Positions 1 to 9,171 of a DNA stretch of 64,000 nt are shown piece by piece. Under the pieces are notes generated by a model. The model saw only the letters and a list, made by a program, of their open reading frames with translations, was not told the origin of the DNA and ran no database searches. This DNA is from Pseudomonas sp. B6002 (lineage in GTDB: Bacteria; Pseudomonadota; Gammaproteobacteria; Pseudomonadales; Pseudomonadaceae): the NCBI RefSeq assembly GCF_013385985.1, contig NZ_JACAOY010000011.1, positions 61,329 to 125,328 of the forward strand, read 5' to 3'. A program made the position numbers and the translations under genes. Position 1 is the first letter of the stretch. Each line of letters starts with the position of its first letter.

Positions 1-129
1 AGTCCGGTTGTGGCCGGTGCGGACGATTCCAGCCTGGCTGGGCATGTTGGTAATCCGGCCTGGATGGTCGCGGGCGACGCCACTGCTGCGGGTGGTTTGC
101 CTCGGGCGCTTGCAGTGGATTGCTCGTAG
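1..129 (+). CDS. Possible 3' end of an unidentified gene (partial)
   Basis: Frame 1 is open from the first base of the window to a TAG at 127-129, giving about 42 residues rich in Gly, Ala, Val and Asp and ending in LAVDCS. The composition looks more protein-like than the overlapping frames, which are rich in Trp, Arg and Cys. The 5' part lies outside the window and I do not recognise a family. The neighbouring glycosyltransferase converges on it from the other strand. It could equally be a chance open frame. Confidence 0.3.
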   Translation, partial: SPVVAGADDSSLAGHVGNPAWMVAGDATAAGGLPRALAVDCS

Positions 130-202
130 CCGCCGGAGTGCTGAAGTGCCAATGGCCGTGAGCCGATGCTCTGCTGATGTGTGTCGACATAAAAATCTCT
201 TT

Positions 203-259
203 CAGATTATGGGGTGCCCACCTTCACCAGGCAGGTACGTTATGGGTGGTCATAATCTG
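203..259. repeat. Compound inverted repeat in the left intergenic region
   Basis: A perfect 9-bp outer pair, CAGATTATG at 203-211 and CATAATCTG at 251-259, encloses an inner 6-bp pair, CCCACC at 217-222 and GGGTGG at 244-249. The two stems could stack into one long hairpin of 57 bases. No T-tract follows on either strand, so it is not a textbook terminator. It does not match the REP family seen elsewhere in the window. The rest of 130-393 shows nothing I can assign. Confidence 0.45.
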
Positions 260-393
260 AGCGGCGTTCCTGACATATGCAGTTTGATAGCGGCGATTCC
301 GACAATGCCTATTGCCTATTCCGAATCGCTGTCACGTAAACCCTCGGTTGTAGCCGCTGAGCGGTGAAGTGGACGACGGGCGCTGTCGACGGA

Positions 394-1605
394 TCAGCGT
401 GTAGACGGTAACGGCGAAGCAACAAATTCTCCCTGGCACACACCTCGTAACTGTTGCTCAAACTGCTCGATAATCGCCGGCCAGCCCTGACGGCTGGCAT
501 GTTGCCGGGCATTGAGGCGCATGCGGCGCAGGCTTTCGGCGTCTTCCAGCAACCAGTTGGCCGCCTCACAGAATGCGTTTTCGTCCCCCGGCATCGCCAA
601 CACGCCGTTGTAGCCATGACGAATATGCTGGGTCGCCGCGGCCTGGTCATAGGCCACCACTCCCAACCCCGACGCCATGGCTTCCAGCACCACATTGCCA
701 AAGGTTTCAGTCAGGCTGGGGAACAGGAACACATCACCCGAGGCGTAATGCCGCGCCAGCTCTTCACCGCGCAAAGTGCCGCAGAAAATCGCCTCCGGCA
801 GTTCCTTCTCCATGATTGCCCGTTGCGGCCCATCGCCGACGATGATCAGTTTCATCTGGCGCATGGGGTAGGTGTCTTGCAATGTCTCGAAGCAGCGCTT
901 GAGCAGCCCCAGGTTTTTTTCCTGCGCCAATCGACCTACATACAACACAGCGGTTTGCTCGTCGTTCAAGGCCCAGCTTTCACGCAGCGCGTTATCGCGC
1001 TTTGCCGGGTGGAACAGCTGGCTGTCAACACCGCGCGACAGCATGCCCAAACGTTCGAAATGCCGGCGCTCCAGTTCCAGTCGCTGACTGGCACTGGGCA
1101 CCAGGGTCAAAGTCGAGCGGTTGTGAAACCAGCGCAGGTAATGGGTGACCATCCGGCTCAACACACTCAAGCCGTATTGGTTGGAATACTGCTGGAAGTT
1201 GGTATGAAAACCGCTGACCACACTGATGCCCAGTCGCCGCGCTGCACGCAGGGCAGACAGGCCCAGTGGCCCTTCGGTTGCGATATACAGCACATCCGGG
1301 CGCTGGCGCGTCCAGCGCCTGAGCAACTTGTGCATTGACGACTGCCCCCACTGCAGGCCGGGGTAACCCGGCAACGGCCAGCCACGGCACAGCAGCAGTT
1401 CATCGTCGCTGGGCCGGCTCTGGTCACTGCCCTGGCGTGGGCGTACCAGCTCGACTTGATGGCCGCGCGCGCGCAAACCCTCGCACAGGCGGCCAAGGGT
1501 ATTGGCCACCCCGTTGATCTCTGGCGGGAAGGTTTCGGTAATAAGGGTGATGTGAAGCGAGGCTGTCGTCATGACCCACAGTGTCACCGTGGGCCATGTC
1601 GTCAT
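394..1605 (-). CDS. GT4-family glycosyltransferase, probable GDP-mannose-dependent mannosyltransferase
   Basis: The 403-residue product has the GT-B layout of family 4 glycosyltransferases. The N-terminal domain begins with LITETFPPEINGVANTLGRL, the typical start of mannosyltransferases that act on lipid or glycan acceptors. The C-terminal nucleotide-sugar domain carries AVLYVGRLAQEKNL and the E-x7-E signature SLTETFGNVVLEAMASGLG. It should act at the cytoplasmic face of the inner membrane. Two starts are possible: ATG at 1605 is preceded by GGAAG at good spacing, while ATG at 1572 fits the family start better but has no clear ribosome binding site. cysZ lies just downstream of this start on the same strand. 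The sugar donor is inferred from family only. Confidence 0.8.
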   Translation of the reverse strand: MTTWPTVTLWVMTTASLHITLITETFPPEINGVANTLGRLCEGLRARGHQVELVRPRQGSDQSRPSDDELLLCRGWPLPGYPGLQWGQSSMHKLLRRWTRQRPDVLYIATEGPLGLSALRAARRLGISVVSGFHTNFQQYSNQYGLSVLSRMVTHYLRWFHNRSTLTLVPSASQRLELERRHFERLGMLSRGVDSQLFHPAKRDNALRESWALNDEQTAVLYVGRLAQEKNLGLLKRCFETLQDTYPMRQMKLIIVGDGPQRAIMEKELPEAIFCGTLRGEELARHYASGDVFLFPSLTETFGNVVLEAMASGLGVVAYDQAAATQHIRHGYNGVLAMPGDENAFCEAANWLLEDAESLRRMRLNARQHASRQGWPAIIEQFEQQLRGVCQGEFVASPLPSTR

Positions 1606-1626
1606 TGTGTCTTCCAGATGATGGAT

Positions 1627-2394
1627 TTATGACGGGGTCACTTTTTGCTGCTGTGCCATGGCCTCGGCACCTTGTTCACGCACCCAAAACAACGTGGCGC
1701 CGGCCACTGCGGCCGGCATCATCAGCAGGTTGACCACCGGCACCAGCAACACCAGGTAAACGATCCCGCCGAAGCTCATGCTCTGCCAGCGTTTCTGGCG
1801 CAGCCAGGCGAGCATTTCGTTCCAGCCCAGCTTATGGTTGTCGGCCGGGTAGTCGATGTACTGGATCGCCATCATCCACACGCCGAACAACAGCCACAGC
1901 GGCGCGGCGACCAGGTTGACCACCGGAATGAACGACAGGATAAACAGGCCGATGGCCCGTGGCAGGAAGTAGCCCAGCTTGCGCATTTCCCGGGCCAGGG
2001 TGCGCGGCACCATGGCGATCAGTTCACCCCAGCTGAAGGCCGGGAAGTCATCCGTGCCGCGCACCACCACCTCAACTTTCTCCGAGAGAAAACCGTTGAA
2101 CGGCGCGGCGATGATATTGGCCAGCATGGTGAAGGTGAAAAACACCATCAACACCACCAGCACCACAAACAGCGGCCACAAGAGGTAATTCAGAAAACCC
2201 AGCCAACTGGGCAGCGTCGGCATCAAATGGTCGACCCACACGCTGAACTGGTGGCCGGCGAAATAGATCAAGCCGACGAACAGCACCAGGTTGATTGCCA
2301 GCGGCAGCAGCACAAACAGGCGCAGGCCAGGGCTCAACACCAGTTTGAGGCCTTCACGCAGGTATTGCGGGCCGGAAAGAGCAGGGGCAGGCAT
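1627..2394 (-). CDS. cysZ: Sulfate transporter CysZ
   Basis: The 255-residue integral membrane protein matches the CysZ (EI24) family in length and sequence. Family features include [20 protein letters not shown] near the start, the cytosolic motif [14 protein letters not shown], and the hydrophobic stretch around [20 protein letters not shown]. Several hydrophobic segments are visible. CysZ imports sulfate across the inner membrane for cysteine synthesis. The C-terminal tail is hydrophilic and Gln-rich. It is transcribed toward the glycosyltransferase and diverges from trxB, a neighbour common in Pseudomonas genomes. Confidence 0.9.
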   Translation of the reverse strand: MPAPALSGPQYLREGLKLVLSPGLRLFVLLPLAINLVLFVGLIYFAGHQFSVWVDHLMPTLPSWLGFLNYLLWPLFVVLVVLMVFFTFTMLANIIAAPFNGFLSEKVEVVVRGTDDFPAFSWGELIAMVPRTLAREMRKLGYFLPRAIGLFILSFIPVVNLVAAPLWLLFGVWMMAIQYIDYPADNHKLGWNEMLAWLRQKRWQSMSFGGIVYLVLLVPVVNLLMMPAAVAGATLFWVREQGAEAMAQQQKVTPS

Positions 2395-3638
<1,244 letters not shown>

Positions 3639-3654
3639 ATCCGTTGAAATAAAA

Positions 3655-3679
3655 AACCGGCTGAAAAGCCGGTTTTTTT
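3655..3679 (+). terminator. Rho-independent terminator of trxB
   Basis: An 8-bp perfect stem, AACCGGCT at 3655-3662 and AGCCGGTT at 3667-3674, with a GAAA tetraloop is followed by an uninterrupted T run to 3679. It starts 16 bases after the trxB stop codon. Confidence 0.93.
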
Positions 3680-3712
3680 ATGCCCGCGATCCAATCAACA
3701 CCACAAGACAAC

Positions 3713-3785
3713 TGTGGGAGCTGGCTTGCCTGCGATAGCGGTGTGTCAGCCACCACCGCCATCGCGGGCAAGCCCGGCTCCCACA
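3713..3785. repeat. REP/BIME inverted pair
   Basis: Two oppositely oriented REP units, GTGGGAGCTGGCTTGCCTGC and its near-complement ending in GGCTCCCAC, surround a short spacer. The element lies between the convergent ends of trxB and the hopJ operon. It is one of at least eight such units in the window. Confidence 0.9.
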
Positions 3786-3807
3786 TTGACCGTGTTCCGT
3801 TGTTGAT

Positions 3808-4146
3808 TCAGCGGCGGGTCAGTGGCTGCGCGGTGAACTTCACACCCGCCAGACCGTGCGCGATCAACGCACGAATGTTGCCATGGTCGCTGCCCTCAGG
3901 CGTGGCCACCACCGAGCGGTAATGCTCACCAAACGCCAGCAACGCTTCCTGATCGCTCAAGCCTTCCAGCAGTGCCAGGCCCAAGGTCTTGCACGAGCCT
4001 TCGTTCTGTCCGGCTGCGTTATCCACGGGACCATTGGTGAACGCTTGCGGCTGGTAGTCGTAACCGGCAGCGACAAAGGCCAGGGTATCGGCAAATACAT
4101 GTTCGCCGCTGTTGAGGCTGGCACGCAGGGCATTCAAATCAGTCAT
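3808..4146 (-). CDS. HopJ-family protein
   Basis: The 112-residue product starts MTDLNALRASLNSGEHVFAD and contains FVAAGYDYQPQAFTNG and NEGSCKTLGLALLEGLSDQE, hallmarks of the HopJ (HopPmaJ) family. The family was named after a Pseudomonas syringae type III effector candidate but is widespread in bacteria without a plant lifestyle, so effector function should not be assumed. The ATG at 4146 overlaps the end of the DUF1244 gene by 8 bases, implying translational coupling. It is the last gene of the folM-folE-folX-DUF1244-hopJ operon. No type III secretion genes are present in the window. Confidence 0.8.
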   Translation of the reverse strand: MTDLNALRASLNSGEHVFADTLAFVAAGYDYQPQAFTNGPVDNAAGQNEGSCKTLGLALLEGLSDQEALLAFGEHYRSVVATPEGSDHGNIRALIAHGLAGVKFTAQPLTRR

Positions 4147-4435
4147 GGGTTTTTCCTTTGGCAAACGCCGCCTGTTGGTCGGCGCTGGCTTCTTTCTGGT
4201 AGTGGGCTTTCCATTCGGCATACGGCATGCCGTACACCACTTCGCGGGCGTCATCGAGGCTCAGCTCGATGTGGCGTTCGTCGGCCTCGGCCTTGTACCA
4301 CTTGGACAAGCAGTTGCGGCAGAAACCGGAGAGGTTCATCAGGTCGATGTTCTGCACATCCTTGCGGCTGTCCAGGTGGGCCACCAGCCGGCGGAAGGCG
4401 GCGGCTTCGAGTTCGAGGCGTTGTTGATCGTTCAT
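4139..4435 (-). CDS. DUF1244 domain protein
   Basis: The 98-residue product is small and mostly helical, with the conserved core DVQNIDLMNLSGFCRNCLSK. The two Cys in FCRNC could bind a metal, but no function is established. ATG at 4435 is chosen because it begins the conserved MNDQQRLELEAAAFRRLVAH; a GTG three codons upstream is an alternative. It sits between folX and hopJ with tight spacing, so it is probably co-transcribed with the pterin genes. Any role in pterin metabolism is inferred only from the operon. Confidence 0.8.
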   Translation of the reverse strand: MNDQQRLELEAAAFRRLVAHLDSRKDVQNIDLMNLSGFCRNCLSKWYKAEADERHIELSLDDAREVVYGMPYAEWKAHYQKEASADQQAAFAKGKTHD

Positions 4436-4458
4436 AGGGCTCACGCAAATCTCAGGGG

Positions 4459-4830
4459 TTAGCGGCTGGCCGCCAGGGTAATCGACACCGATTCGGCAAA
4501 GCGTAGCGCATGGGGCTTGTCCACTTCGACTTCGGCATACAGCACAGACTCGTTGCTCATCACCAGGTCCAGCAGCTCCTGGGTCAGGCGCTCCAGCAGG
4601 GCAAAGCGGTTGCCTTCGACGTGGGCAATGATGGCCTTGGTGATGGTGCGGTAGTTCAGCGCGTGGTCGATATCGTTGTCGCGCACGGCTTCCTGCGCGG
4701 CGTACAGGATGGTCAGGTTGATCAGCACGTCCTGCTTGTTGAGGATCTCATCCTCGTTGATGCCGATGTACGTACGCAGGCACAGGTCCTTGACCCGGAT
4801 GCGCGCCATGCCTGGTTGAAGTTGTGGCAT
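4459..4830 (-). CDS. folX: Dihydroneopterin triphosphate 2'-epimerase FolX
   Basis: The 123-residue enzyme belongs to the FolB/FolX fold. [20 protein letters not shown], the [14 protein letters not shown] segment and [12 protein letters not shown] resemble Escherichia coli FolX more than FolB. FolX epimerises dihydroneopterin triphosphate to the monapterin form, the first committed step toward tetrahydromonapterin. ATG at 4830 lies 2 bases after the folE stop codon. Grouping with folE and folM supports the monapterin route rather than folate synthesis. In Pseudomonas the end product is the cofactor of phenylalanine hydroxylase (established knowledge). Confidence 0.92.
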   Translation of the reverse strand: MPQLQPGMARIRVKDLCLRTYIGINEDEILNKQDVLINLTILYAAQEAVRDNDIDHALNYRTITKAIIAHVEGNRFALLERLTQELLDLVMSNESVLYAEVEVDKPHALRFAESVSITLAASR

Positions 4831-4832
4831 TG

Positions 4833-5393
4833 CTACTTGCTCCGTCCAATCAGTTGCAGGAACTCCATGCGCGTGGTGTTCGACTCGCGGAACGCGCCGA
4901 GCATCACCGAGGTGTTCATGGTTGAATTCTGTTTTTCCACGCCGCGCATCATCATGCACATGTGCTGCGCCTCAATCACCACCGCCACGCCGGCCGCCTG
5001 GGTGACGCTCTGGATGGCGTCGGCGATTTGCCGCGTGAGGTTCTCCTGGATCTGCAGGCGCCGTGCATACATGTCGACAATGCGCGCCAGCTTCGACAGG
5101 CCCAGTACCTTGCCCGTCGGGATGTAGGCCACGTGGGCCTTGCCGATAAAGGGCAGCAGGTGGTGCTCGCACAGCGAGTACAGCTCGATGTCCTTGAGGA
5201 TCACCATCTCGTCGTTATCGGAGGTGAACAGTGCACCGTTGACGATGGTTTCCAGGTTCTGCTCGTAGCCATGACACAGATACTGCATGGCCTTGGCGGC
5301 GCGCTTGGGCGTGTCGAGCAACCCTTCGCGCTCCGGGTCTTCGCCCAGGCTCTTGAGGATCTCGCGGTAGTGTTGGGGCAGGGACAAGGTCAT
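4833..5393 (-). CDS. folE: GTP cyclohydrolase I FolE
   Basis: The 186-residue enzyme opens GTP to dihydroneopterin triphosphate. The zinc ligands are visible: Cys75 and His78 in [10 protein letters not shown] and Cys146 in QHMCMMMRG. The length is that of the compact bacterial FolE type I. Translation starts at ATG 5393 behind GAGGATGTTGT. It lies 20 bases downstream of folM and directly before folX, so the operon encodes three enzymes of the tetrahydromonapterin pathway. The neighbouring LitR-like and LOV genes raise the possibility of light control, but no operator was identified. Confidence 0.95.
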   Translation of the reverse strand: MTLSLPQHYREILKSLGEDPEREGLLDTPKRAAKAMQYLCHGYEQNLETIVNGALFTSDNDEMVILKDIELYSLCEHHLLPFIGKAHVAYIPTGKVLGLSKLARIVDMYARRLQIQENLTRQIADAIQSVTQAAGVAVVIEAQHMCMMMRGVEKQNSTMNTSVMLGAFRESNTTRMEFLQLIGRSK

Positions 5394-5413
5394 ACAACAT
5401 CCTCACAAACGGC

Positions 5414-6124
5414 TTACTTGATATGCCGCCCGCCGTTGACGGTCAGGGTGGTACCAGTGACATAAGGGTTATCCAGCAGGTAACGCACGCTCTGGTAGAT
5501 CACTTCGGGCCCGGGCTCGATGCCCAGGGCCGATTTGGCCAGGACCTTGGCGCGGTAGGCCGCGTCGTCGCCCTCGTTGAACATCACCATCGCCGGGGCG
5601 ATGCCGTTGACCTTGATCAGCGGCGCGAACTGCGCGGCGAACGACAACGTGAGGCTGTCGAGCCCGGCCTTGGTGGCGCAGTAGGCGATGTGCTGGCGGC
5701 TGCCCTTGCGCACCACGTCATCGCTGATGTGCACGATGTCTGCCGGTGTCGAGCGTTGCAGCAAGGGTGAACAATGCAGGTTGATCAGGTAGGGCGCAAG
5801 CATGTGCACGCTGAACATGTCGCTAAACGCTTGGCTCTCGTCGCCTGGGGCTTCTGCGACCCACGCCGAGGCGTTGTGGATGATCGCGCGCAGGCTGTCG
5901 GTGTGAGTCTTCAGCTCAGCGATAAAGGCCAGGATCCCGGCCTCGCTGGAGAAATCGGCAAACACGCCCACGGCACCACGCTCGCGCAGGGCGTGTACGC
6001 CAGGGCGTTCGCTGCGGTAGCTGAAAATCACCGAGTGGCCGTCATCCAGCAGGCGCTCGGCACAATGCAGGCCGACACGCTGGCCGGCGCCGGTGATCAG
6101 GATCGGGGCGTTTGTTGCATTCAT
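5414..6124 (-). CDS. folM: Dihydromonapterin reductase FolM
   Basis: The 236-residue short-chain dehydrogenase carries the FolM-type cofactor motif TGAGQRVG at residues 11-18 in place of the usual TGxxxGxG. It also has a catalytic Tyr-x3-Lys in HIAYCATKAGLDSL and ends in VTGTTLTVNGGRHIK. FolM reduces dihydromonapterin to tetrahydromonapterin with NADPH. It is the first gene of the minus-strand operon, with folE starting 20 bases later. The call is firm because FolM, FolE and FolX are found together. Confidence 0.9.
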   Translation of the reverse strand: MNATNAPILITGAGQRVGLHCAERLLDDGHSVIFSYRSERPGVHALRERGAVGVFADFSSEAGILAFIAELKTHTDSLRAIIHNASAWVAEAPGDESQAFSDMFSVHMLAPYLINLHCSPLLQRSTPADIVHISDDVVRKGSRQHIAYCATKAGLDSLTLSFAAQFAPLIKVNGIAPAMVMFNEGDDAAYRAKVLAKSALGIEPGPEVIYQSVRYLLDNPYVTGTTLTVNGGRHIK

Positions 6125-6180
6125 GGGGGGCTCGATTCGCTGGCAGGCTCAAATCATACCAGCGACCGCGCCCCCTGTAC

Positions 6181-6741
6181 TCACGCGGCGGCTTCGGTGG
6201 CCTTGCGAGGTGCGGGTGCGGGATGCAGCCAGCTGGCGAGCAGGTGAGTCGACAGCGGAATGAACAGGTAAACCATCAATGGCGTGAGTGCCAGGGTGCT
6301 GACCAATACGCGGGGAGCCAGGTCCAACTCGCCGAGCAACGGGCCCAGTACAAAGTTGAAAATCAGCGACACCGGGAAAAACGCCAGCCAGATCGCCACC
6401 GCCTGCTTCCAGCGCGGTGGCCGTGAACCTGCCGCACCAAACCAGCCATCAATGCCGCTCACGCGATGCTCTGACGGGTCGGCAAACAGCTCACTGCCAC
6501 GACCCAGCCAGGCGCTGCGGGAGGCGGAAAACTCCCAGGCATGCAGGGTCTTTTCGTCGGCAAAGCGGAAGATGATCTGGAATTCGTCATCGTGGGGCGG
6601 CGGGGCGAGCACGCCTGAGCCCAGGTAACCAGGGAAGTCGGTGGCCAGTTGTTCGCCTTCGCGCAGCCAGCTCATCAATTCTTCATAGCGCCCTTTGGCC
6701 ACGCGGCGCGCAACCATCAGGGTGACGGGTGAGGTAGACAT
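6181..6741 (-). CDS. Antibiotic biosynthesis monooxygenase (ABM)-domain membrane protein
   Basis: The 186-residue product has two parts. Residues 1-95 resemble the ABM dimeric alpha-beta barrel domain (SPVTLMVARRVAKGRYEELMSWL, then FQIIFRFADEKTLHAWEFSASR). The C-terminal half has two hydrophobic segments, around AVAIWLAFFPVSLIFNFVLG and VSTLALTPLMVYLFIPLSTHLLASW. Such two-part proteins are common in Proteobacteria and have no firm substrate. ATG at 6741 follows GGAGATACACA. It diverges from the LitR-like regulator, so it may be that regulator's target. Confidence 0.75.
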   Translation of the reverse strand: MSTSPVTLMVARRVAKGRYEELMSWLREGEQLATDFPGYLGSGVLAPPPHDDEFQIIFRFADEKTLHAWEFSASRSAWLGRGSELFADPSEHRVSGIDGWFGAAGSRPPRWKQAVAIWLAFFPVSLIFNFVLGPLLGELDLAPRVLVSTLALTPLMVYLFIPLSTHLLASWLHPAPAPRKATEAAA

Positions 6742-6791
6742 TGTGTATCTCCAAGTAATCAGGTGCGCTGGGCCGGGTAGGCGGCGCACAA

Positions 6792-6847
6792 ACGTAGCGG
6801 CCGGGTGGGGCTGCTACGTAAAAACAGGCAAGGATTATTCCTGTTTT
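6792..6847. promoter_or_regulatory. Two dyads in the divergent promoter region of the LitR-like gene
   Basis: ACGTAGC at 6792-6798 pairs with GCTACGT at 6813-6819 across 14 bases. AAAACAGG at 6821-6828 pairs with CCTGTTTT at 6840-6847 across 11 bases. Both are perfect and both lie between the divergent ABM-protein and MerR-type genes. MerR regulators bind spaced inverted repeats of this size, so they are candidate operators; the second could also be a terminator-like hairpin. Function is inferred. Confidence 0.4.
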
Positions 6848-6953
6848 GCCCAAATACGCCAGAGACTTCGGACAGATCGCCGCAGACCTTGAATCGGCGA
6901 CGGCAATCGGCGTTAAATAGGATCCACATTTGCACGGCTGTTTCCGACTCCAG

Positions 6954-7910
6954 ATGCCCGAAATCATTGCCCCACAGCGTGAAACCACACAAGACAGCCA
7001 GGCTGACGACGTGGTGTTGTTTCCGATTCGCGAAGTCGCAAGGCTGACCGGCGTCAACCCGGTCACATTGCGTGCGTGGGAGCGACGGTACGGGCTGATC
7101 CAGCCCGTGCGCACCGAAAGCGGGCACCGGCTGTACTCAAGCACCGATATCGACACCGTGCACCGCATTCTCGACTGGATCGAGCGCGGCGTAGCGGTGA
7201 GCAAGGTGAGCAAGATCCTGGCGCGTGATGAGTTGCGCAGCGCGCCAACCAGCACATCGCGCGTCGATACCGAGATGGAGTGGAGCCAATGGCAAGTGCA
7301 ATTGCGCCAGGCCATCAGTGCATTCGATGACCGCCAGCTTGACCGCCTATACGGCCAGATCTTCTCGGCCTACTCCATGGCCGTGGTGTTCCAGGACATC
7401 CTGATGCCGCTGTGGCAGCAATTGCTGCGGCACCATGGTGGCTTCGGCCAGGCCAGCGAGTGGCTGTTCTTCGACAACTTCCTGCGCTCACGTACCGCGC
7501 AACGGCTGCAAATGGCGACGGCAACGCCTGCGCCCAGGGTGCTGTTATCCGCCATCGCCGGGGAGTGCCGCGAGCTGGAGTTGTTGGTTGCAGGCTTGTT
7601 GATGTCGACGGAAAACCTCGCGGTCAAAGTCCTGGGGGTTGGTCAGCCCTTCGATGAGCTGACGCTGGTCTGCGAAAAGACCCGGCCCCAGGCGCTGGTG
7701 ATGTTTTCCAATCGTTTTCCTGGCAGTGAGTTGCCGTTGCGCCTCAAGCGTCTCGCCATGACGCTGGATTGCCCGCTGCTGCTGGCCGGTGATGCATCAG
7801 ACTTGGCAGAGGCGAGCCTGGCAGGCTCGTCGATTGGCTGCCTGGGCAACGACGCACGGCTGATGCAGCGCCGCTTGCAGCAGTTTCTCAGCGGTCAGCT
7901 GGATACCTGA
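6954..7910 (+). CDS. MerR-type regulator resembling class II LitR (light-response repressor)
   Basis: The 318-residue product has a MerR winged-helix domain at about residues 22-90 (FPIREVARLTGVNPVTLRAWERRYGLIQP). A C-terminal region at about 105-315 is laid out like the B12-binding part of CarH/LitR. The residues expected to hold adenosylcobalamin are absent: the W-x3-E-x-H region reads EWLFFDNFLRSR, and the position of the usual His in the D/E-x-H-x2-G motif reads GECRELE. That matches class II LitR proteins of Pseudomonas, which work with a LOV partner instead of sensing light through B12 (known from P. putida). The adjacent short LOV gene supports this. ATG 6954 is preferred over TTG 6930. 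Confidence 0.8.
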   Translation: MPEIIAPQRETTQDSQADDVVLFPIREVARLTGVNPVTLRAWERRYGLIQPVRTESGHRLYSSTDIDTVHRILDWIERGVAVSKVSKILARDELRSAPTSTSRVDTEMEWSQWQVQLRQAISAFDDRQLDRLYGQIFSAYSMAVVFQDILMPLWQQLLRHHGGFGQASEWLFFDNFLRSRTAQRLQMATATPAPRVLLSAIAGECRELELLVAGLLMSTENLAVKVLGVGQPFDELTLVCEKTRPQALVMFSNRFPGSELPLRLKRLAMTLDCPLLLAGDASDLAEASLAGSSIGCLGNDARLMQRRLQQFLSGQLDT

Positions 7911-7912
7911 TC

Positions 7913-8518
7913 TCAGGCGTGCACCTGTGGATGCACCAAACGGTGCTGATGCAGGATGAACTGGCGTAGGCGCTCGGTCTCATCCGCATCGCCCTGGCTC
8001 AGGCGATAAGCGAACAAACCCCGGGCGGTTTCCCGCTCCAGCGTGCCGCGCAGTGCGATGCGTTCGTAACCGGAAGGGCTGAACCACAGCGAAAAGGTTT
8101 TCGGTGGTTTGATCCGGCCACGAATTTCCACCAACACACCCTTGAATGACACCTCGTGCACCCACAGCGCGCCCGGGTTGCCCTTGACGTTCTCCAGTGC
8201 CACCGGGGTTTCCAGTGCCAGCCGCCACGGGCGGATCATCGGCCCATCTTCAAAAATGCTCGGCACGCCCAGGCGCAAATGCACCGCGTGAAACTCATCC
8301 TCCACCAGATGCAGGGGGAAGGTGAGTTGCTGGTTGTCGAATTGTGCCTGGATGGTGAGGTGGTCGTGAGCGGCCAGCCGGGTGAGCAAGTCACGGATCT
8401 GCGCGCCGCCGTTGACGGTCAGGCTCGACGATGCGTCCCGCAGGTTGAGCTGCGGGTTGTGCTGCATGTTCTGGATGAAGTCCAGTTCGTCCTGGGTCAG
8501 TAGAGCGTCGCGATGCAT
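7913..8518 (-). CDS. PilZ-like domain protein (putative)
   Basis: The 201-residue product has an N-terminal helical part and, from about residue 75, a beta-rich region (FPLHLVEDEFHAVHLRLG, RPWRLALETPVALENVKG, WVHEVSFKGVLVEIRG) with the rhythm of a PilZ domain. The c-di-GMP motif D/N-x-S-x2-G is only partly kept: VSFKG lacks the Asp. Ligand binding is therefore doubtful. ATG 8518 is chosen because GTGAG precedes it; GTG 8530 is an alternative. It lies between the convergent end of the LitR-like gene and the downstream end of the LOV gene, so it is probably expressed with the latter. Confidence 0.55.
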   Translation of the reverse strand: MHRDALLTQDELDFIQNMQHNPQLNLRDASSSLTVNGGAQIRDLLTRLAAHDHLTIQAQFDNQQLTFPLHLVEDEFHAVHLRLGVPSIFEDGPMIRPWRLALETPVALENVKGNPGALWVHEVSFKGVLVEIRGRIKPPKTFSLWFSPSGYERIALRGTLERETARGLFAYRLSQGDADETERLRQFILHQHRLVHPQVHA

Positions 8519-8574
8519 GAGAGTGCTCACGGTGAGACATTAAAAAGCCATTATCGCTCTAAAGGCCGCGTTTT

Positions 8575-9042
8575 CTACAATTTGTTGGTTCCGCTCGTCG
8601 CCTGAAGGGCGGCCAACTGGTCTTTCAATTCGGCCACTTGTGCCTCCAACTGCGCAACGCGCTGCTGCGCCTTGACCTGCGTGGTCACGTCTTTTTGCAC
8701 GCCCACAAAATAGGTCTGTTTGTCGGCCTCGTTATACACCGTCGAAATCGACAGCTCGTTCCAGAAGGGGGTGCCGTCCTTGCGATAGTTGCGCAGGGTT
8801 TCCCGGCAGGAATCGCCGCTGTCGAGGGCCTGGCGAATGGCGATCAAGGCGGGCTGGTCACGGTCGCCCGACTGCAGGAAGCGGCAATCCTGATAAAGGA
8901 TGTCGTCCACACCATAGCCGGTTATCCGCTCGAACGCCGGGTTGACGTAGATCAGCGGTTTGTCCTTGCCTTCGCGCTCTGCGATGACGATGCCATCGTT
9001 GGAAGCGTTGATGACCATTTGCATCAGTTGGGCGTTGATCAT
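8575..9042 (-). CDS. Short LOV-domain blue-light photoreceptor
   Basis: The 155-residue protein is almost only a LOV core with a C-terminal helix. From MINAQLMQMVINASNDGIVI the photoactive Cys falls at residue 53 in YQDCRFLQ, followed by NYRKDGTPFWNELSI and TYFVGVQKDVT. Numbering and motif match the short LOV proteins of Pseudomonas putida (PpSB1-LOV type), including Asp in place of the usual Asn before the Cys. The last 30 residues (VKAQQRVAQLEAQVAELKDQ) form a probable dimerising coiled coil. There is no effector domain, so it must act through a partner; the LitR-like regulator is the natural candidate. An ATG four codons upstream (9054) is possible. Confidence 0.92.
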   Translation of the reverse strand: MINAQLMQMVINASNDGIVIAEREGKDKPLIYVNPAFERITGYGVDDILYQDCRFLQSGDRDQPALIAIRQALDSGDSCRETLRNYRKDGTPFWNELSISTVYNEADKQTYFVGVQKDVTTQVKAQQRVAQLEAQVAELKDQLAALQATSGTNKL

Positions 9043-9171
9043 TGAGCGGTCCATGGCTGGAGTTTGAAAAGTGGAGTTTATGGCATGCCTTGAATGTTGC
9101 ACGACGCACGCCGAAACATTTGCGGTAGCTGCTAATATCCCACGCTTTCGCTCAACTACAGGATCAGATTG

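Noticed and set aside
8-367. 119-residue plus-strand open frame at the left edge
   Set aside because: It is rich in Trp, Arg and Cys and crosses the inverted repeat, as expected of a shadow frame in GC-rich DNA. The overlapping frame 1 looks more protein-like for its first 129 bases.
454-1338. 294-residue frame opposite the glycosyltransferase
   Set aside because: It is the antisense shadow of a clear glycosyltransferase gene. Its Gln/His/Ala-rich composition is typical of such shadows.
3713-3785. CRISPR-like repetition of hairpins across the window
   Set aside because: The repeats are inverted REP pairs scattered between genes. They lack regular spacing and unique spacers, and no cas genes are present.
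3808-4146. Type III secretion effector locus
   Set aside because: The HopJ family name alone is not evidence. No hrp box, chaperone or secretion genes were seen, and the gene belongs to the pterin operon.
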